The position numbers and the translations under genes are program-made. Shown here one piece after another: positions 34,557 to 46,252 of a DNA stretch of 64,000 nt; position 1 is the first letter of the stretch, and the number at the start of each line of letters is the position of its first letter. Where the stretch lies: NCBI GenBank assembly GCA_021234155.1, contig JAJEKV010000005.1, positions 64,001-128,000 on the forward strand, in the 5' to 3' direction. The notes beneath the pieces were generated by a model. That model did not search any database, was not told the DNA's origin, and was given only the letters and a program-made list of their open reading frames with translations. Source of the DNA: Isoetes taiwanensis. Its lineage: Eukaryota > Streptophyta > Lycopodiopsida > Isoetales > Isoetaceae.

Positions 34557-35117
34557 ACATAGATTGCATAGTAGCTTGAGTCACACGACGCGAAGGATGC
34601 CGTCGGTCCGGAAAATGGACCGTTGCTTCTTGCGTCATATGAGGAATAAATAAATTAATTGTTTTTTTCCAATAATATTTCATTTCTTCGAGAGAAATAA
34701 CACACGACGTGAAAACCTAGATATGACAGAAAATCCGACTGATGTATTTCGCGTGGTGTGAATAAATACAAATAAAATAATTTTTATTAGTAATTTCGGC
34801 AATACCACATAAATAATTTTACCGATACAAGTTGGAAAATATATAACTTCCAATTTTTCAAGCTTCGTTGTCAATTTCATGCTCTTTCAATCCCCTGCCG
34901 CACTGATCCAACAAGGCAATTGTCATGAACCTACTCGAAAACAAGGAAAATATGTGGAAAATACGGAAGAAATACGCCAAGATCGGCAAAGAATCTGATA
35001 TATGAACAGGAATCAAGAATACAATAGCCCGAAGACAAGCAGGAACACGAGACAGATGCCTAGAAGGCTCAAGACTGGCGTTGAACCGGAATGGTTTGAC
35101 AAGAAGGAGGTACCTCC

Positions 35118-35124
35118 TTATATA
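35118..35124 (-). promoter_or_regulatory. TATA box in the LTR
   Basis: AGATATATAAGG on the minus strand, about 70 bp downstream of the HSE-like palindrome. Confidence 0.5.
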
Positions 35125-35196
35125 TCTAGACCAACGGTCAGGATCGCGCCACTCCAATGGATGAGATGGCGCGCCCGGTCAGCGCATGCATTTAGG

Positions 35197-35214
35197 TTCT
35201 AGAACATTCTAGAA
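35197..35214 (-). promoter_or_regulatory. Heat-shock-element-like palindrome
   Basis: TTCTAGAACATTCTAGAA has four alternating TTC/GAA units at 5-bp spacing, a perfect match to the heat-shock-factor site. It lies upstream of the LTR TATA box in the element's own orientation. Confidence 0.55.
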
Positions 35215-35432
35215 CCTTTCTCGGAGATAGTTCCACATATGAGGAAGGCGTGAAGGAATGTCTTCAACAAATATTGATAGCGACTTGGCAAGGGTGTGTG
35301 ACTCGCAAGCTGGAAGGTTGCGCAGTTCAAACCCCAATCTTGTGCAACTACCCTTTTGCATCCGTGGACGACCATCTTTTGTACATAGGAATATAATGTT
35401 GTTATGATCTGAATATCCATATGGTCATCACA

Positions 35433-35445
35433 CCATCCCCTCCGA
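35433..35445 (-). other. Chromovirus polypurine tract
   Basis: Minus-strand TCGGAGGGGATGG directly precedes TGTGATG, the presumed LTR start. Confidence 0.6.
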
Positions 35446-35536
35446 CGATGGCGGCGAGTCCTCGCTTCGGGCCGGAGTACTCAGGCTTGGCTTTATGCGG
35501 TAACGTCGGTGAAACTCCCGCAATTTTGTCGGTGCA

Positions 35537-35797
35537 TTAGTCAGTTCCGGCGAGGCTCCGGGTTCTATCACTTGGCGAGTAACCTTCCCAATCGACAAAG
35601 TAATACAATCGTCGACGAAGAAACTTGGAGTCCAGAATCTCTCGAACCTCGAACTCCTCATGATCATCAATCTCGACTGGTGGTGGAGGTGGAGGTACTC
35701 GATCCGGAAATGGATTCGCCATATAGGGTTCTAACAAAAGACATGAAACACTTGGGTGAAGCCGACTGATGGGATGGAAGCTCCGGATGGAAAGCAA
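35537..35797 (-). pseudogene. Chromodomain at integrase C-terminus
   Basis: EFEVREILDSKFLRRRLYYF followed by VDWEGYSPSDRT is a chromodomain core (aromatic residues, W-x-G-Y). A Pro-rich linker PPPPPPVEID precedes it. Chromodomains guide the integrase to marked chromatin. The frame ends soon after the domain in a stop-rich region. Confidence 0.8.
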
Positions 35798-36094
35798 GCA
35801 TCACCAACTCGTTCAATGATCCGATAGGGACCTAAAGTTCCCGGTAGTCGAGCTTGTTACAAAGAAGCTGTCGGCAAATCCCAACGCAAAAGAGCCAAAC
35901 AAGATCACCAAGCGCAAAATGAGGAGCGCCCCGGCGATGCTGACCGCATGATGGCGATAATGTGCTTGGGCCGGTGAAGATGGTCTTTGAAGATCATCTG
36001 AAGCATCTTGGAGCTTCAGCGAGCCTATTCACCAAGCTGGGATTGACCGAAGTCATATCGGGAGCAATCAAAGACCCCGGGGATGCATGCGAAA

Positions 36095-36660
36095 TTAATA
36101 AAGAACGGAGTCGGCTGTGGAGGCATGGGCGAAATTATTATAAGCAAATTCGCCCGGTAGCCAATCAACCCGATCATCCTGGCGATAATTGATGAAGCAT
36201 CGCAAATCTTGCTCAAGGGTTTGATTAGTGCGCTCCACCGTCCATTGGTCTCGGATGATGTCGGGAAGAGAAGCGAGCGTTCCACATGCAAGAGTTGCAA
36301 TAGGCGCTTCAAAAGCGGCAACAAATTGAGGGCAGCGGTCAATGCACAATGTTATCACGGTAAGCCATGGAGTCGAACCACCGAGAAGCAAGAGAACCGT
36401 TGTGGCTTCACTAGAGATAGAAGTGTTGCAAGGAATGAAATGTGCCATCTTGGAAAAGCGGTCAACAACAACAAGGATGGCGTCATGGCCACGGGAGGAT
36501 GGAAGCTTCGACAATAAAATCCTTTGAAATACTCTTCCAAGGACCCATTTGGGCGGTAAAGGCTGAAGCAAGGCCATGAGGAAAATGCCTTGGAACCTTG
36601 AAACAAACGGCCGGATGTCACAGGATCAAATAAAAGCTTCGACAGGCGACGAAGACACGG
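36095..36660 (-). pseudogene. Chromovirus integrase core
   Basis: Blocks: WVLGRVFQRIL with HDAILVVVDRFSKMAHFIPC (first catalytic Asp region), DRCPQFVAAF (second Asp), DQWTVERTNQTLEQDLRCFI (with the Glu) and WLPGEFAYNN. The three acidic positions of D,D-35-E are visible, but the domain is spread over shifted frames. The HHCC part upstream (36600-36760) is poorly preserved. Confidence 0.75.
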
Positions 36661-37106
36661 CCACCAATACTCTCGACTAATAAGTTCAAGAGTCTTGGCT
36701 ACTCCAAAGTGTCCGGAGGTGAATCATGGCAAGCCTGAAGAACACGAAGCCTAGAAGCACCATCGGCACATATAGAAGCCCATCCGCGAAAGGAGGGAGT
36801 CCATCTCAAACCTCAAAACGATCATAGTCGATCCCATCTCGGCCGAGAAGATGATGCGGCGCCAATGTGTGAGAATACATCTTGAGCCAATGGATGGGAG
36901 GGAGAGATGCTCGAGCAGGACTCCAACAAGGGCTGTATCATGAGGCCTCTCGAACAAAATGAGAGCCATAAGCTAGAACCGATCAGGCCCTAAAATAACC
37001 TGTGATTCGATCATATGCGGGATCACCTAGTTTGGGCTCAAGGTAGGAACATCGAGACAAGGCATCAGGCTTTCCTTGGAGGGATCGGGGCGGTGCTTGA
37101 TCGAAA

Positions 37107-37606
37107 TCAATCGGAGATAATACTTGAGTATGCCACCGGGCCCCGCGGCGGCGGTTGAGCATTCGAGCGGTGAAAATATTCGAGATTTCGGTGATCCGTA
37201 GAATTTGTGACCTTATAAGGAGATCCCTCCGGGAAGCGTCTCCACTCCTCGAAAGAATCCACTATCGCCAACAACTCCTTGTCATAAATGGGATAGTTGA
37301 TTTTGACCTGAAACTTTCGTGAATGATAGGCGATTGGATGCAATACATGGTCATCCCCTCCCGTGGCCGGGATCCCACCAAGCGCAAAATCGAAGCATCT
37401 GCTTCAACCACATATGGGCGAAAAGGATGCATGAGCAAGAACCTGCGCCGCGTGGTGAAAGCATGCTTCGGGGGTAACAAAAGCGGATTCCGCTTCCTAC
37501 GTCCATTAATGGCACGTCCTTGACGGAGGCGTGTCAAAGGAAGAGCAATCTCAGAATAATCCCCGGATGAAACGTAGATAGAAATTGGCAAACCCAAGAA
37601 AAACAC
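37107..37606 (-). pseudogene. Chromovirus RNase H
   Basis: The end of the RT connection reads VVEADASILRLVG-like in a shifted frame, followed by HPIAYHSRKFQVKINYPIYD, KELLAIVDSFEEWR and TDHRNLEYF. These are standard gypsy RNase H blocks. Two frames are involved. Confidence 0.8.
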
Positions 37607-38343
37607 CTAACATCTCAAATGGATGAAGGTGTTTGCCACTCGCAATAGTGTCGACCTTTTCGGGATCCATAGAGACTCCATGTGGTGTGATGCGATAGCC
37701 AAGGAACTCCACATTATCCTCATTTGAACGGCACTTCTCAAGTTTGGCATATAATCCATGCTCCACGAAGCTTTTGAAGGACCGTCGAACATGTCTTTCA
37801 TGTTCTTCGAGAGTCTTAGAATAAATAAGGATATCATCCAAATAGATGATAACAAAAGTGTCTAAGAACTCTCGGGAAAACATCATTGGCCATATCTTTG
37901 GAATCTTTCTTGGGAGCATTGGTAAGTCCAAACGCCATAGCGTGTGTACTCAAAATGGCCATACCAGAAAGTCTGAAAAGTCACATTTTCCACTCATCAC
38001 CTTCCCGGATCCGAATAAGATTGTAGGCACCCCGAAGATCAATCTTCGTAAAATAATGCGCACCTTGAAGTCGCTTCAACAACTCTGGGATCAGAGGAAG
38101 CGGATACCGATTCGGTACCGTGAGTTTGTTGAGGCCGCGATAATCAACGACCAGCCGTAGCGAATCATCCTTCTTTTTGACAAAGAAGATAGGTGCTCCA
38201 GCAGGGGACTGAGAATGTCGAATGAAGCCAGTGGCTAGATTCTCCTCAATATAATCCCGCAACACCTTCAACTCAGCAGGAGATAGACTATATATCGGAT
38301 CATATGGCGGTGTCGTCCCCGGCTGTAAATCAATAGGACAATC
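37551..38343 (-). pseudogene. Chromovirus reverse transcriptase
   Basis: The fingers and palm (37981-38343) include [33 protein letters not shown] and [17 protein letters not shown]. After a shift, 37551-37931 gives IIYLDDILIYSKTLEEH with the catalytic YLDD and EFLGYRITPHGVSM. The MITE (38344-38618) cuts the frame directly upstream of the conserved [13 protein letters not shown]. The wording is closest to non-angiosperm-type chromoviruses such as Tf1/Tcn1-like ones (inference from memory of family motifs). Confidence 0.85.
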
Positions 38344-38618
38344 GGGTAAGAGCATGTTAGGGCCTACATGTTTTGGAAACTACCTGGAAAATACTCTGGG
38401 TAGTCAAAGATGATGATATATTTGAGTTCTTAACATCTTCTTGACATCACAAAGTACCTTACAACATGTATGTACTACTAATCTTGAACACAACACAATT
38501 TCTTTTAGTCAATCTTGTAGTCTAGGTACTTTAAAATACAATTATGTACTTGCACAGAAGTACACAGAAAAGTACCTTTTTGGTAATTTTTTATGTAGGC
38601 CCTAACATGCTTTCACCC
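38344..38618. mobile_element. 275-bp MITE with 4-bp target duplication (copy in gypsy)
   Basis: Same element as 23319-23593 in opposite orientation, again exactly 275 bp. The duplication is AATC (38340-38343 and 38619-38622). Removing it rejoins LPEYRPYD with CPIDLQPG, a known gypsy sequence, so the boundaries are secure. Confidence 0.92.
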
Positions 38619-39442
38619 AATCATATGGACGATACTCGGGGAGTTTACTTGCCTTGACTTTGTCAAATACATCAGAGAAAGCGCCATATTTATCTGGGAG
38701 CATTGGAGCATGCTTCGATGCCGAGCTAGCCGACGGGTGAACCTGGATTGCAAATACTGAACTTGGATCTTGCCTTCTAGATTTATCGAACTCGCGAAGA
38801 GAAATCTTCGAGATACGAAACTGAGGGCATGAAGAAGCCTCTACAAAAGCAGGGGCATGAACATAAGCAGGAACAGGAACATGAGCAGGAGCAATTAGAA
38901 CATGAACTGGAGCATGAACTGGATCAAGAACTGGAGCGTAAAATTGTGGATCGGATCAAGAGCTAGAGCAGAAACGCGGGCTGGAGCAAGAATCGGAGCA
39001 GGAATGAGACATTGGAGCAAGAACCTGGAGCAGAACGGGAACCGGGATCGAGCGCGGCGGAGCTAGAGCTCGGACATCATCAAGAATATGATCAGAATCT
39101 GGAGCATGAACTGGAGCAGAGGCAAGAGGCGGATCAGAACATGGAACTGCAAGGATGGAGTCGGGGGCCCACGATACTGCACGGATCGAAGTCGATGTTG
39201 GTGTAGAGAGACCTTTCTCTGCGGATGAATCGAACTAGAGCTAGAACCAAAGAAATCGAAATGATCTAACGCCAATCAATCTGCCCCGGGTTATGTAGCT
39301 CGAGCCAGGCGGACCCAAGACTATTGGTGCATGAGGGCTAGCAATGAGATTGAAGGAAATACGACAAGAAACTCCCTCGAACAAAACCGAAGAGGCGCGT
39401 ACATACTGCGGATCGCACCAGGGGAGATCCCCGCCCATCAAT
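38619..39442 (-). pseudogene. Chromovirus protease end and linker
   Basis: The protease C-terminal part is readable near 39300-39400 (IASPHAPIVLGPPGSSYI). An imperfect Ala/Pro/Val-rich repeat follows (38860-39170). It comes from DNA repeats of the type GGAGCAWGAACT. ISLREFDKSRRQ and YGAFSDVFDKVKASKLPEYR then lead into the RT. The active-site half of the protease is missing beyond 39443. Confidence 0.65.
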
Positions 39443-39904
39443 CACTACAACAAAGAGAATGGTCATTTAGCGGCGTGGGCTTGCGGCGTTCTGCGAGCGT
39501 GATGTCGCGAATTGGCGTGACCATGTGACGTCAATGCGGCGTCACGTCGCGAGAACGTCGCATGCGACGCGGTAACTGCGACGTCGACACTTTCGTGACT
39601 GGCGGACATCCACGCCGGTGGATGTCGGTGCCAAGTGGACGGCGGTTGCCACATTTGCGGCGTCACGTCGCATGCGGCGTCAGCGTCACTTGGTCTATCC
39701 GTCCGCGCCCGGGTGGATGGTAAACGCGATAAGGGCGGCAGGTGTCACGCCCGGTGGATGTTCGCGGCGTGATGTCACGGACGCGGCGTGTACGTGAATT
39801 CTGATGACGGATGACACGTCGATGCGTATTTGCGGCGTGTCTTGCCAAGTTGTAGGTGACTGGCGGTGGCCGTTGACAATACGTCGCGTCGGCGACGTAT
39901 ACAT
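39443..39904. mobile_element. CACTA-like terminus with GC-rich subterminal repeats
   Basis: CACTACAACAAAGAGAATGG at 39443 matches the start of plant CACTA (EnSpm) elements. The next 450 bp is full of short direct and inverted GCGGCGT, GACGT and ACGTCGC words, as in CACTA subterminal regions. The breakpoint cuts the gypsy protease. I did not find the opposite terminus in the window. Confidence 0.45.
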
Positions 39905-42900
39905 CAACGTCAAAAACTCATTTCTTAGCCCGCGGAACTTGCTCCCTAGGCAATGTTGACGTTCTAAGTCCATTGGCGAGACGAATCGTAGCTCCGGGGA
40001 GGGAGATCGAGATTCGTCCCCAAAGACCTTGGGGAGAGGGAAATTAGGGGCAAGCGGCTTAGGGGGAATTTTAGGGTCCGTGCTCGGCATCAACACCCCC
40101 ACTCCACATCAAGTCGGCGCCAAAAAGGTCCCGAATCACGAGAAGGAGAGGACCTGCGAAACGTAAACCCCAGTGAGTTGCGGGTTCTAGAAGGGTTTGC
40201 GTTTTGGGTGTCAGAGACTTGATCTGTTGCACTTGGAACCGGGCCGAGAAGCTGCGGCCGGAGAATACGGAACAAGGGGAACCGGCCGGAGCCGGAGTTT
40301 GGGCCTGTCCTCCCCTCCCGATGTGGCAATTAGAAGTCGGGGTGCTTTTGATGGCAAGACATTCATAAATTCAAAATTAATGCATTTATGAAAATAAATT
40401 CGATTTTTTGCGAATTTGGATTCATAATTCATCTCCGACCTGACCCAATTTTGAAATTTTAGGAGAAGGTCTAGGTCAAAGGGTTAGCATTAGAAGCATT
40501 GGGGCAGCGGTTGCGAGGCAACCCCGGTGGCACCCTCCCCAAGTCAAGCGAGGCCGGGACCTTGCGGGGATCCCTCCGGACCCCAAGAGGCGGGATCCAA
40601 AAAGTTCCCAGGCCCTTCTTCCGGCGCCCCCGGGCGACGCTAATGACCACCCTCCCGGGCCCGATTCCCCTATCCCACCATTGGATCCTCCGATTCGGGG
40701 CCCGATCTTCGGGAAGGCCCAAAAGATTCGTGTCGGTCCGTGAGAACTTGTCAAACCGTGGGGCCCCGAGGTCGGCCTTGTATAAACCCATAGTGTTTTG
40801 TCGTTCGCACCGGGGAGGCTCGGAATGGCAAATCGACCCCCGCCAAATCGTCCGAATGGCTTAAATTACCCTAGGGAGCAAGTTAGAAGGTCGGTTTTGC
40901 AAAAAAAGAAAGAAACACTCACGCCCTCCACGGCAAGTATCCCGCATCCACATCCTAGGCCAATTGACTACGAAAGTGTGATGGAAGTGAGCTACTTTGG
41001 CTTCTTGGAGGTGGGATGGTCTTAAGCCCGCGGAACTTGGTCCCCAGGGGGCAATGTCGGCGTTACGAGTCCATTCGCGAGCCAAATCGCGATTCAGAGA
41101 GATGGTGGTCGCCTCGTCCGTCCCGGGGCCTTGGGGAGAGGAATTGGGGCAAGCAGCTTCGGGGGATTTTAGGGTCCCAGCTCGGTCAACAACCCCATTC
41201 CATGTCAAGTCACGGCGCAAGGTCCGTAGAATCGACAAGGAGAGGGCCTCAACGCGTAAACCCGGTGGGTTGCGGGTTCTAGAAGGGTTTGTGTTTTGAG
41301 GGCCGAGACCGGTCCATTTGCACTTGGGGACGGGCCGAAGCTGCAGCCAAGAACATGAGCAAGGGGAACCGACGGAGCGGAGTTTGGGCCTGTCCTCCCT
41401 CCCGATGTGGCAAGTAGAAGTCGGGGGCGCTTTTGTAGTGGCAAGACATTCATAAATTACTTAATTAATGCATTTATGCCTAAAATAAATTCTGATTTTT
41501 TCCGGTTGGATTCCTAATTCATCTCCAGCATGACCTACCCAATTTTGAAATTTTGAGGGAGAAGGTCTAGGTCAAAGGGTTAGCATTAGAAGCGGTCGGG
41601 GCAAGTTGCGCTGGGGCAACCGAGCTGGCACCCTTCCCAAGTCAAGCGAGGCCGGGGACCTGCGAGGGGATCCCTCACAAGGGGGAGAGTCCCGGACCCC
41701 AAGAGGCGGGATCCAAAAAAGTTCGAGGCAGACCCTTCTGGCGGCTCCCGGGGGCTGACGCTAATGACCACCCTCCCGAGCGGTTCCCCTATCTATCCCA
41801 CCGTTGGATCCTCCGATTCGGGGCCCCTCTTCGGGAAGGCCCAAAAGATTCCGTGACGTCCAGGAGAACTTGTCAAACCCGGGCGCCCCGAGGCCTAGGC
41901 CTTGTATAAACCGGGTGTGTTTTGTCGGTTGCACCGGGAGGCTCGAATGGCAAATCGACCCCGCCAAATCGTCCAGGAATGGCTTAAATTACCCTAGGGA
42001 GCAAGTTAGAAGGTCGGTTTTGCAAAAGAAGGAAACACCGACGCCCTCCAAGATCCGGTATCGCATCCACATCCTAGGCCAATTGACTACGAGTGTGATG
42101 GAAGTGAGCTACTTTGGCGCTTCTTGGAGTCGGGTGGTCTTCTAGCCACGGAACTTGGTCCCCATGGCAATGTCAATGTTCTCGAGTCCATTGGCGAGCC
42201 AAATTGCGATTCCGGAGAGGGAGGTCGCCCGTCCCGGCCCCCGTGGCCTTGGGGGAGAGGAAATGGGGGCAAGCAGCTTCGAGGGGATTTTAGGGTCCCC
42301 GCTCCAAGGCCAACAACCCCACTCCACGTCAAGTCCGCGCGCAAGGTCCCGGCCGAACGACAAGGAGAGGGCCTCCAAGCGTAAACCCCGTGGGTTGCCG
42401 AGGTTCTAGAAGGGTTTTCGCGTTTTGAGGGGCGAGACTTGGTCTGTTGCACTTGGGACCTGGCGAAGTCGCTGCCGAGAATCACGAGCAAGGGGAACTG
42501 CGGAGCCGGAGTTTGGGCCTGTCCTCCTTCGATGTGGCAAGTAGAAGTCGGGGGGCACTTTTGCAGTGGCAAGACATTCATAAATTCGCAATTAATGCAT
42601 TGTACGAAAATAAATTCTGATTTTTTGCCAGTTGGATTCCTAATTCATCTCCAGCAGACAGCCCAATTTTCGAAATTTTCGGAGAAGGTCTAGGTCAAAG
42701 GGTTAGCATTAGAACGGTCGGGGCAGCCCGTTGCAGGGCAACTGAGCTGGCACTCTTCCCCAAGTCAAAGCGAGGCCGGGACCTTGCGGGGATCCCTCAC
42801 ACGAGGGGAGAGTCCGGACCCCAAGAGGCGGGATCCAAAAAGTTTCGAGGCAGCCCTTCTGGCGCCGCTCCCCGGGCCGCGACGCTTAATGACCACCCTC

Positions 42901-44935
42901 CCGGAGCCCGGTTCCCCTATCCGAACGTTTGATCCTCCGTTCAAGGGCCCCTCTTCGGGAAGGCCCAAAAGATTCCAGATCGGTCCGGGAGAACTTGTCA
43001 AACCTGGGAAGGCCGGAGGTGGCCTTGTATAAACGGTGTGTTTTGTCGTTGGGCACCGGAGAGGCTCCGGAATGGCAAATCGACCTTGCCAAATCGTCCA
43101 GAATGGCGAAATTACCTTAGGGAGCAAGTTAGCAGGTCGGTTTTGCAAAAGAAAGAAACACTGACGCCCTCCACGACAGTATCCCGCATCCACATCTTAG
43201 GCCAATTGACTACGAGTGTGATGGAAGTGAGCTACTTTGGCTTCTTGGAGGTCGGATGGTCTTACGGCCCACGAACTTGGTCCCCATGGCAATGTCGACG
43301 CTCGAGTCCATTGGTAGAGCCAAATCGCCATTCGGAGAGGGGAGGTCGCCCGTCCGGCCCCTGGGGCCTTGGGGAGAGGGAAATTCGGGGCAAGCTTCGA
43401 GGGGGATTTTAGGGTCCGTGCTCAAGGCCAACACTCCCACTCCACGTCAAGTCACGCGGCGCAAGGTCCCTACCGACCGACAAGGAGAGGGCCTCCAAAC
43501 GCGTAAACCCCGGTGGGTTCCCGTGTTCTAGAAGGGTTTGCGTTTTGAGGGCCGGGACTTGGTTTGTTGCACTTGGGACTGGAAGAAAGCCGGTGAATAC
43601 GGAGCAAGGGGAACCGGACGAGCGGGAGTTTGGGCCTGTCCTCCTCCCGATGTGGCAAGTAGAAGGGGGGGGGTAAAGAAGACATTCATAAATTCAATAA
43701 TTAATGCATTGTATGCGAAAATAAATTCTGATTTTTTGCGGTGGATTCCTAATTCATCTCAAAGACACGCCCAATTTCGAAATTTTCGGAGAAGGTCTAG
43801 GTCAAAGGGTTAGCATTAGAGCGGTCGGGGCAGCCATTGCGGAGCAACAGAAGGTGGCACCTTTCCCAAGTCAAAGCGAGGCGGGACCTTGCAGGGATCC
43901 CCCACAAGAGGGGAGAGTTAGGACCCCAAGAGGCGGGATCAAAAAGTTCCCCGAGGCAGCCCTTCTGGCGGCTCCTCCGGGTCAGGGAGACGCGCATAAT
44001 GACCACCCTCCCGGCCCGGTTCCCCTATCCACCGTTGGATCCTCCGTTCAAGGGGCCCCTCTTGGGAAGGCCCAAAAGATTCAGATCGGTCCAGGAGAAC
44101 TTGTCAAACGCGGGAGGCCCCGAGGTCGGCCTTGTATAAACCGCAGATGTTTTGTCGTTCGAGACACGGGGAGGCTCGAATGGCAAATCGACCCCGCCAA
44201 AATCGTCCGAACGGCGAAATTACCTTAGGAAGCAAGTTAGCGTGTCGGTTTTGCAAAAGAAAGAAACACCGACGCCCTCCACGGACATTATCCCGTGATC
44301 CACATCCTAGGCCAATTGACTACGAGTGTGATGGAAGTGAGCTACTTTGGCGCTTCTTGGAGGTGGGGTGGTCTTCCGCCACGGAACTTGGTCCCTGTGG
44401 CAATGTCGACATTTCGGAGTCCATTGGCGAGCCAAATCAAGGATTCAGGAGGCAGGGAGGTCGCCTGCCCGTCCGTCCCTGTGGCCTTGGGAGAGGGCCG
44501 GGGGCAAGCAGCCTCAGGGGGGATTTTAGGGTCTCCGCCCGGCATCAACACCCCCACGCCACGTCAAGTCACCGGCGCTAAGGTCCCTACCAATCTTACA
44601 AGAGAGGGCCTCAAACGTAAACCCTGTGGGTTGCCAGGTTCTAGAAGGGTTTGCGTTTTGGGGGGCGAGACTTGGTCTGTTGCACTTGGGACCTGGCCGA
44701 GAAGTTGCAGCCGAGAATATGGAGCAAGGGGAACTGAAGGAGCGGAGTTTGGGCCTGTCCTCCTTCCGATGTGGCAAGTAGAAGTCGGGGGGCGCTTTTG
44801 CTGGCAAGACATTCATAAATTGTAATTAATGCATTGTACAAAAATAAATTCTGATTTTTGCCACTGGATTCCTAATTCATCTCCAAAGACACCCCAATTT
44901 TGAATTTTGGAGAAGGTCTAGATCAAAGGGTTAGC
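39905..44935. repeat. Tandem array, unit about 1.1 kb, about 4.5 copies
   Basis: The word CGGAACTTG starts near 39933, 41031, 42149, 43272 and 44392, giving steps of 1098, 1118, 1123 and 1120 bp. Each full unit repeats the same order: GC-rich segment with GGGGATTTTAGGGTCC, GGTTCTAGAAGGGTTTGCG-like, GACATTCATAAATT, an AT-rich island, GGTCTAGGTCAAAGGGTTAG, CCCCAAGAGGCGGGATC, CCTTGTATAAAC and GCCAATTGACTACGA. Units differ by many small indels. Frames within it are not conserved between units, so it is not a protein-coding repeat. Confidence 0.85.
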
Positions 44936-46237
44936 TAAGGTCAAAGAAATGAAGTTTGTGGGATCGTTGTACTTGGGGTTGACCTTGGCTGGCTGGACGT
45001 TATACTTGGTCTAAGATTGCATTGAGAATATAAGCATCATAACTATTAGAATGAAGATAAATGATTACAGAAAAGCATCATAACTACTAGAATGAAGATA
45101 AATGATTACAGAAAAGCAAAAGACTCCTGCGGGTTTGGGGGGGGGGTAGATTTGATTGCTTGTGATGATGGTTGTGTTTCAGTATCAAGGCATATGGATA
45201 GAGAGAATGCCCTTGTTCAACGGACTGCTTCCTAAAGCTATTTGACATGGATGGCATAATTAACTTGTAATGAACTGAATTCGGGGCAAGCATCTTTCGG
45301 GGGGATTTTAGGGTCCCCGATCTGGCGTCAACACCCCCACTCCACGTCAAGACACGACGCAAGGTCCCGGCCAAATCTAATATACTATCCATGGCATTTA
45401 TTTTGAACCCTATAATTCTACATATTCATTGCGTATGAATGTCGCTCCGGCGATGTAACTCCATAGTCACCCTTCGTTAAGGATAGCATTCTCACCCACG
45501 AGCCTATGGATAGATATCTTTCCACCGTCATGCCGTTATTGTTTTGTAAGTGATGAACTGCAGAAGCAATGTAGGAGTACTAGGAGCAATGATGGATGCA
45601 ATTAGAGATACAGATCGGTCGTTGAATTGTAAGAATGAATGGCAGGGAGCAATACGATGAATGGGAAGAGGTGAAAAGTAGAAAAACTTCAAAACGAAAA
45701 TTTGGGTAGTAAAAACATGGCATGTAATGTATGTTTGCTTGTCCACACATCGCCTCACCATGTTGCTTAAGTCTATACTCGCCCCTCATTGATGCTATAA
45801 CATACTCACCCATGAACCTTTGGAGACATAACCTCCTACTTCTTGATCTTGAGTGTTCTGTAAATGGGGCAAAAACACAGACACTATTGGAGACTTGGAT
45901 TCCAAATGAAGAGTGAAGGCAGAGAGGATGCACGTAGCGGCGCTAATGTGAACAATGGAAATCTTGGTGCCAAAATTTGATAAGGTAGTTGGTGCATGTG
46001 GGCATGTGCACAGTAGGCGGGAAAAGTAGCCATCATTTTGGTCCGCGATACGATTTTCGAAAATTGCGGGCCATTAATGTGGTTGCAATGAATGCACAAA
46101 CATGTCCTATGAAATTTTGCCATGTGGATGCCACGTAAGCCTGCTCCTCTTTCTACTTGCCAACTAATACTGACTTTGGAAAAAAATGCGCAAACGTGGA
46201 ATTCTGGCATCCAAGTTATGGGCCATTTTGAGACCCC
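44936..46237. other. Unassigned stretch after the 1.1-kb array
   Basis: A 90-bp piece of the array unit recurs at about 45285-45375. A 41-bp perfect or near-perfect duplication lies at 45032-45113. The minus frame at 45580-45933 has no recognisable motif. No gene is supported. Confidence 0.4.
45032..45113 (+). repeat. 41-bp tandem duplication
   Basis: AAGCATCATAACTA starts two adjacent units that differ at one base (ATTAG versus ACTAG) by eye. Confidence 0.8.
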
Positions 46238-46252
46238 AAATCCGCCCTAATG

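Larger units (their letters stand above)
33870..34770. mobile_element. Possible small transposon bounded by TCACACGACGCGAA motifs
   Basis: Five copies of a TCACACGACGYGAA-like word surround a small gene. Two lie left (about 33873 forward, 33929 inverted) and three right (about 34567 and 34703 forward, 34746 inverted). Repeated sites in both orientations near the ends are typical of transposase-binding subterminal repeats. I could not fix terminal inverted repeats or a target duplication. Confidence 0.35.
34860..35432 (-). repeat. Probable 3' LTR of the chromovirus
   Basis: Minus-strand sequence after the polypurine tract starts TGTGATGACC (35432 downwards). It contains a heat-shock-like palindrome, a TATATAA box and a GC-moderate leader. 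The far end is uncertain because no partner LTR is present. Confidence 0.5.
34860..39442 (-). mobile_element. Ty3/gypsy chromovirus, 5' end missing
   Basis: Order on the minus strand: protease, linker, RT, RNase H, integrase, chromodomain, polypurine tract, 3' LTR. This order with a C-terminal chromodomain defines chromoviruses. Gag and the 5' LTR are absent because a CACTA-like terminus begins at 39443. Frames are shifted repeatedly. A MITE sits between the protease linker and RT. Confidence 0.85.

Noticed and set aside
35283-35345. tRNA-like sequence (TGGCAAGGGT, GCAGTTCAAACCCC)
   Set aside because: The box-B-like part is fair, but box A and stems do not form a cloverleaf; it lies in the U3 part of the probable LTR.
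41425-41445. TTTTGTAGTG as the missing right CACTA end
   Set aside because: Other array units have TTTTGCAGTG or TTTTGCTGG at this point and the flanking triplet does not match AAT.
40471-44841. Multiple frames of 80-176 residues in the 1.1-kb array
   Set aside because: GC-rich DNA keeps frames open by chance; equivalent frames are not preserved from unit to unit.
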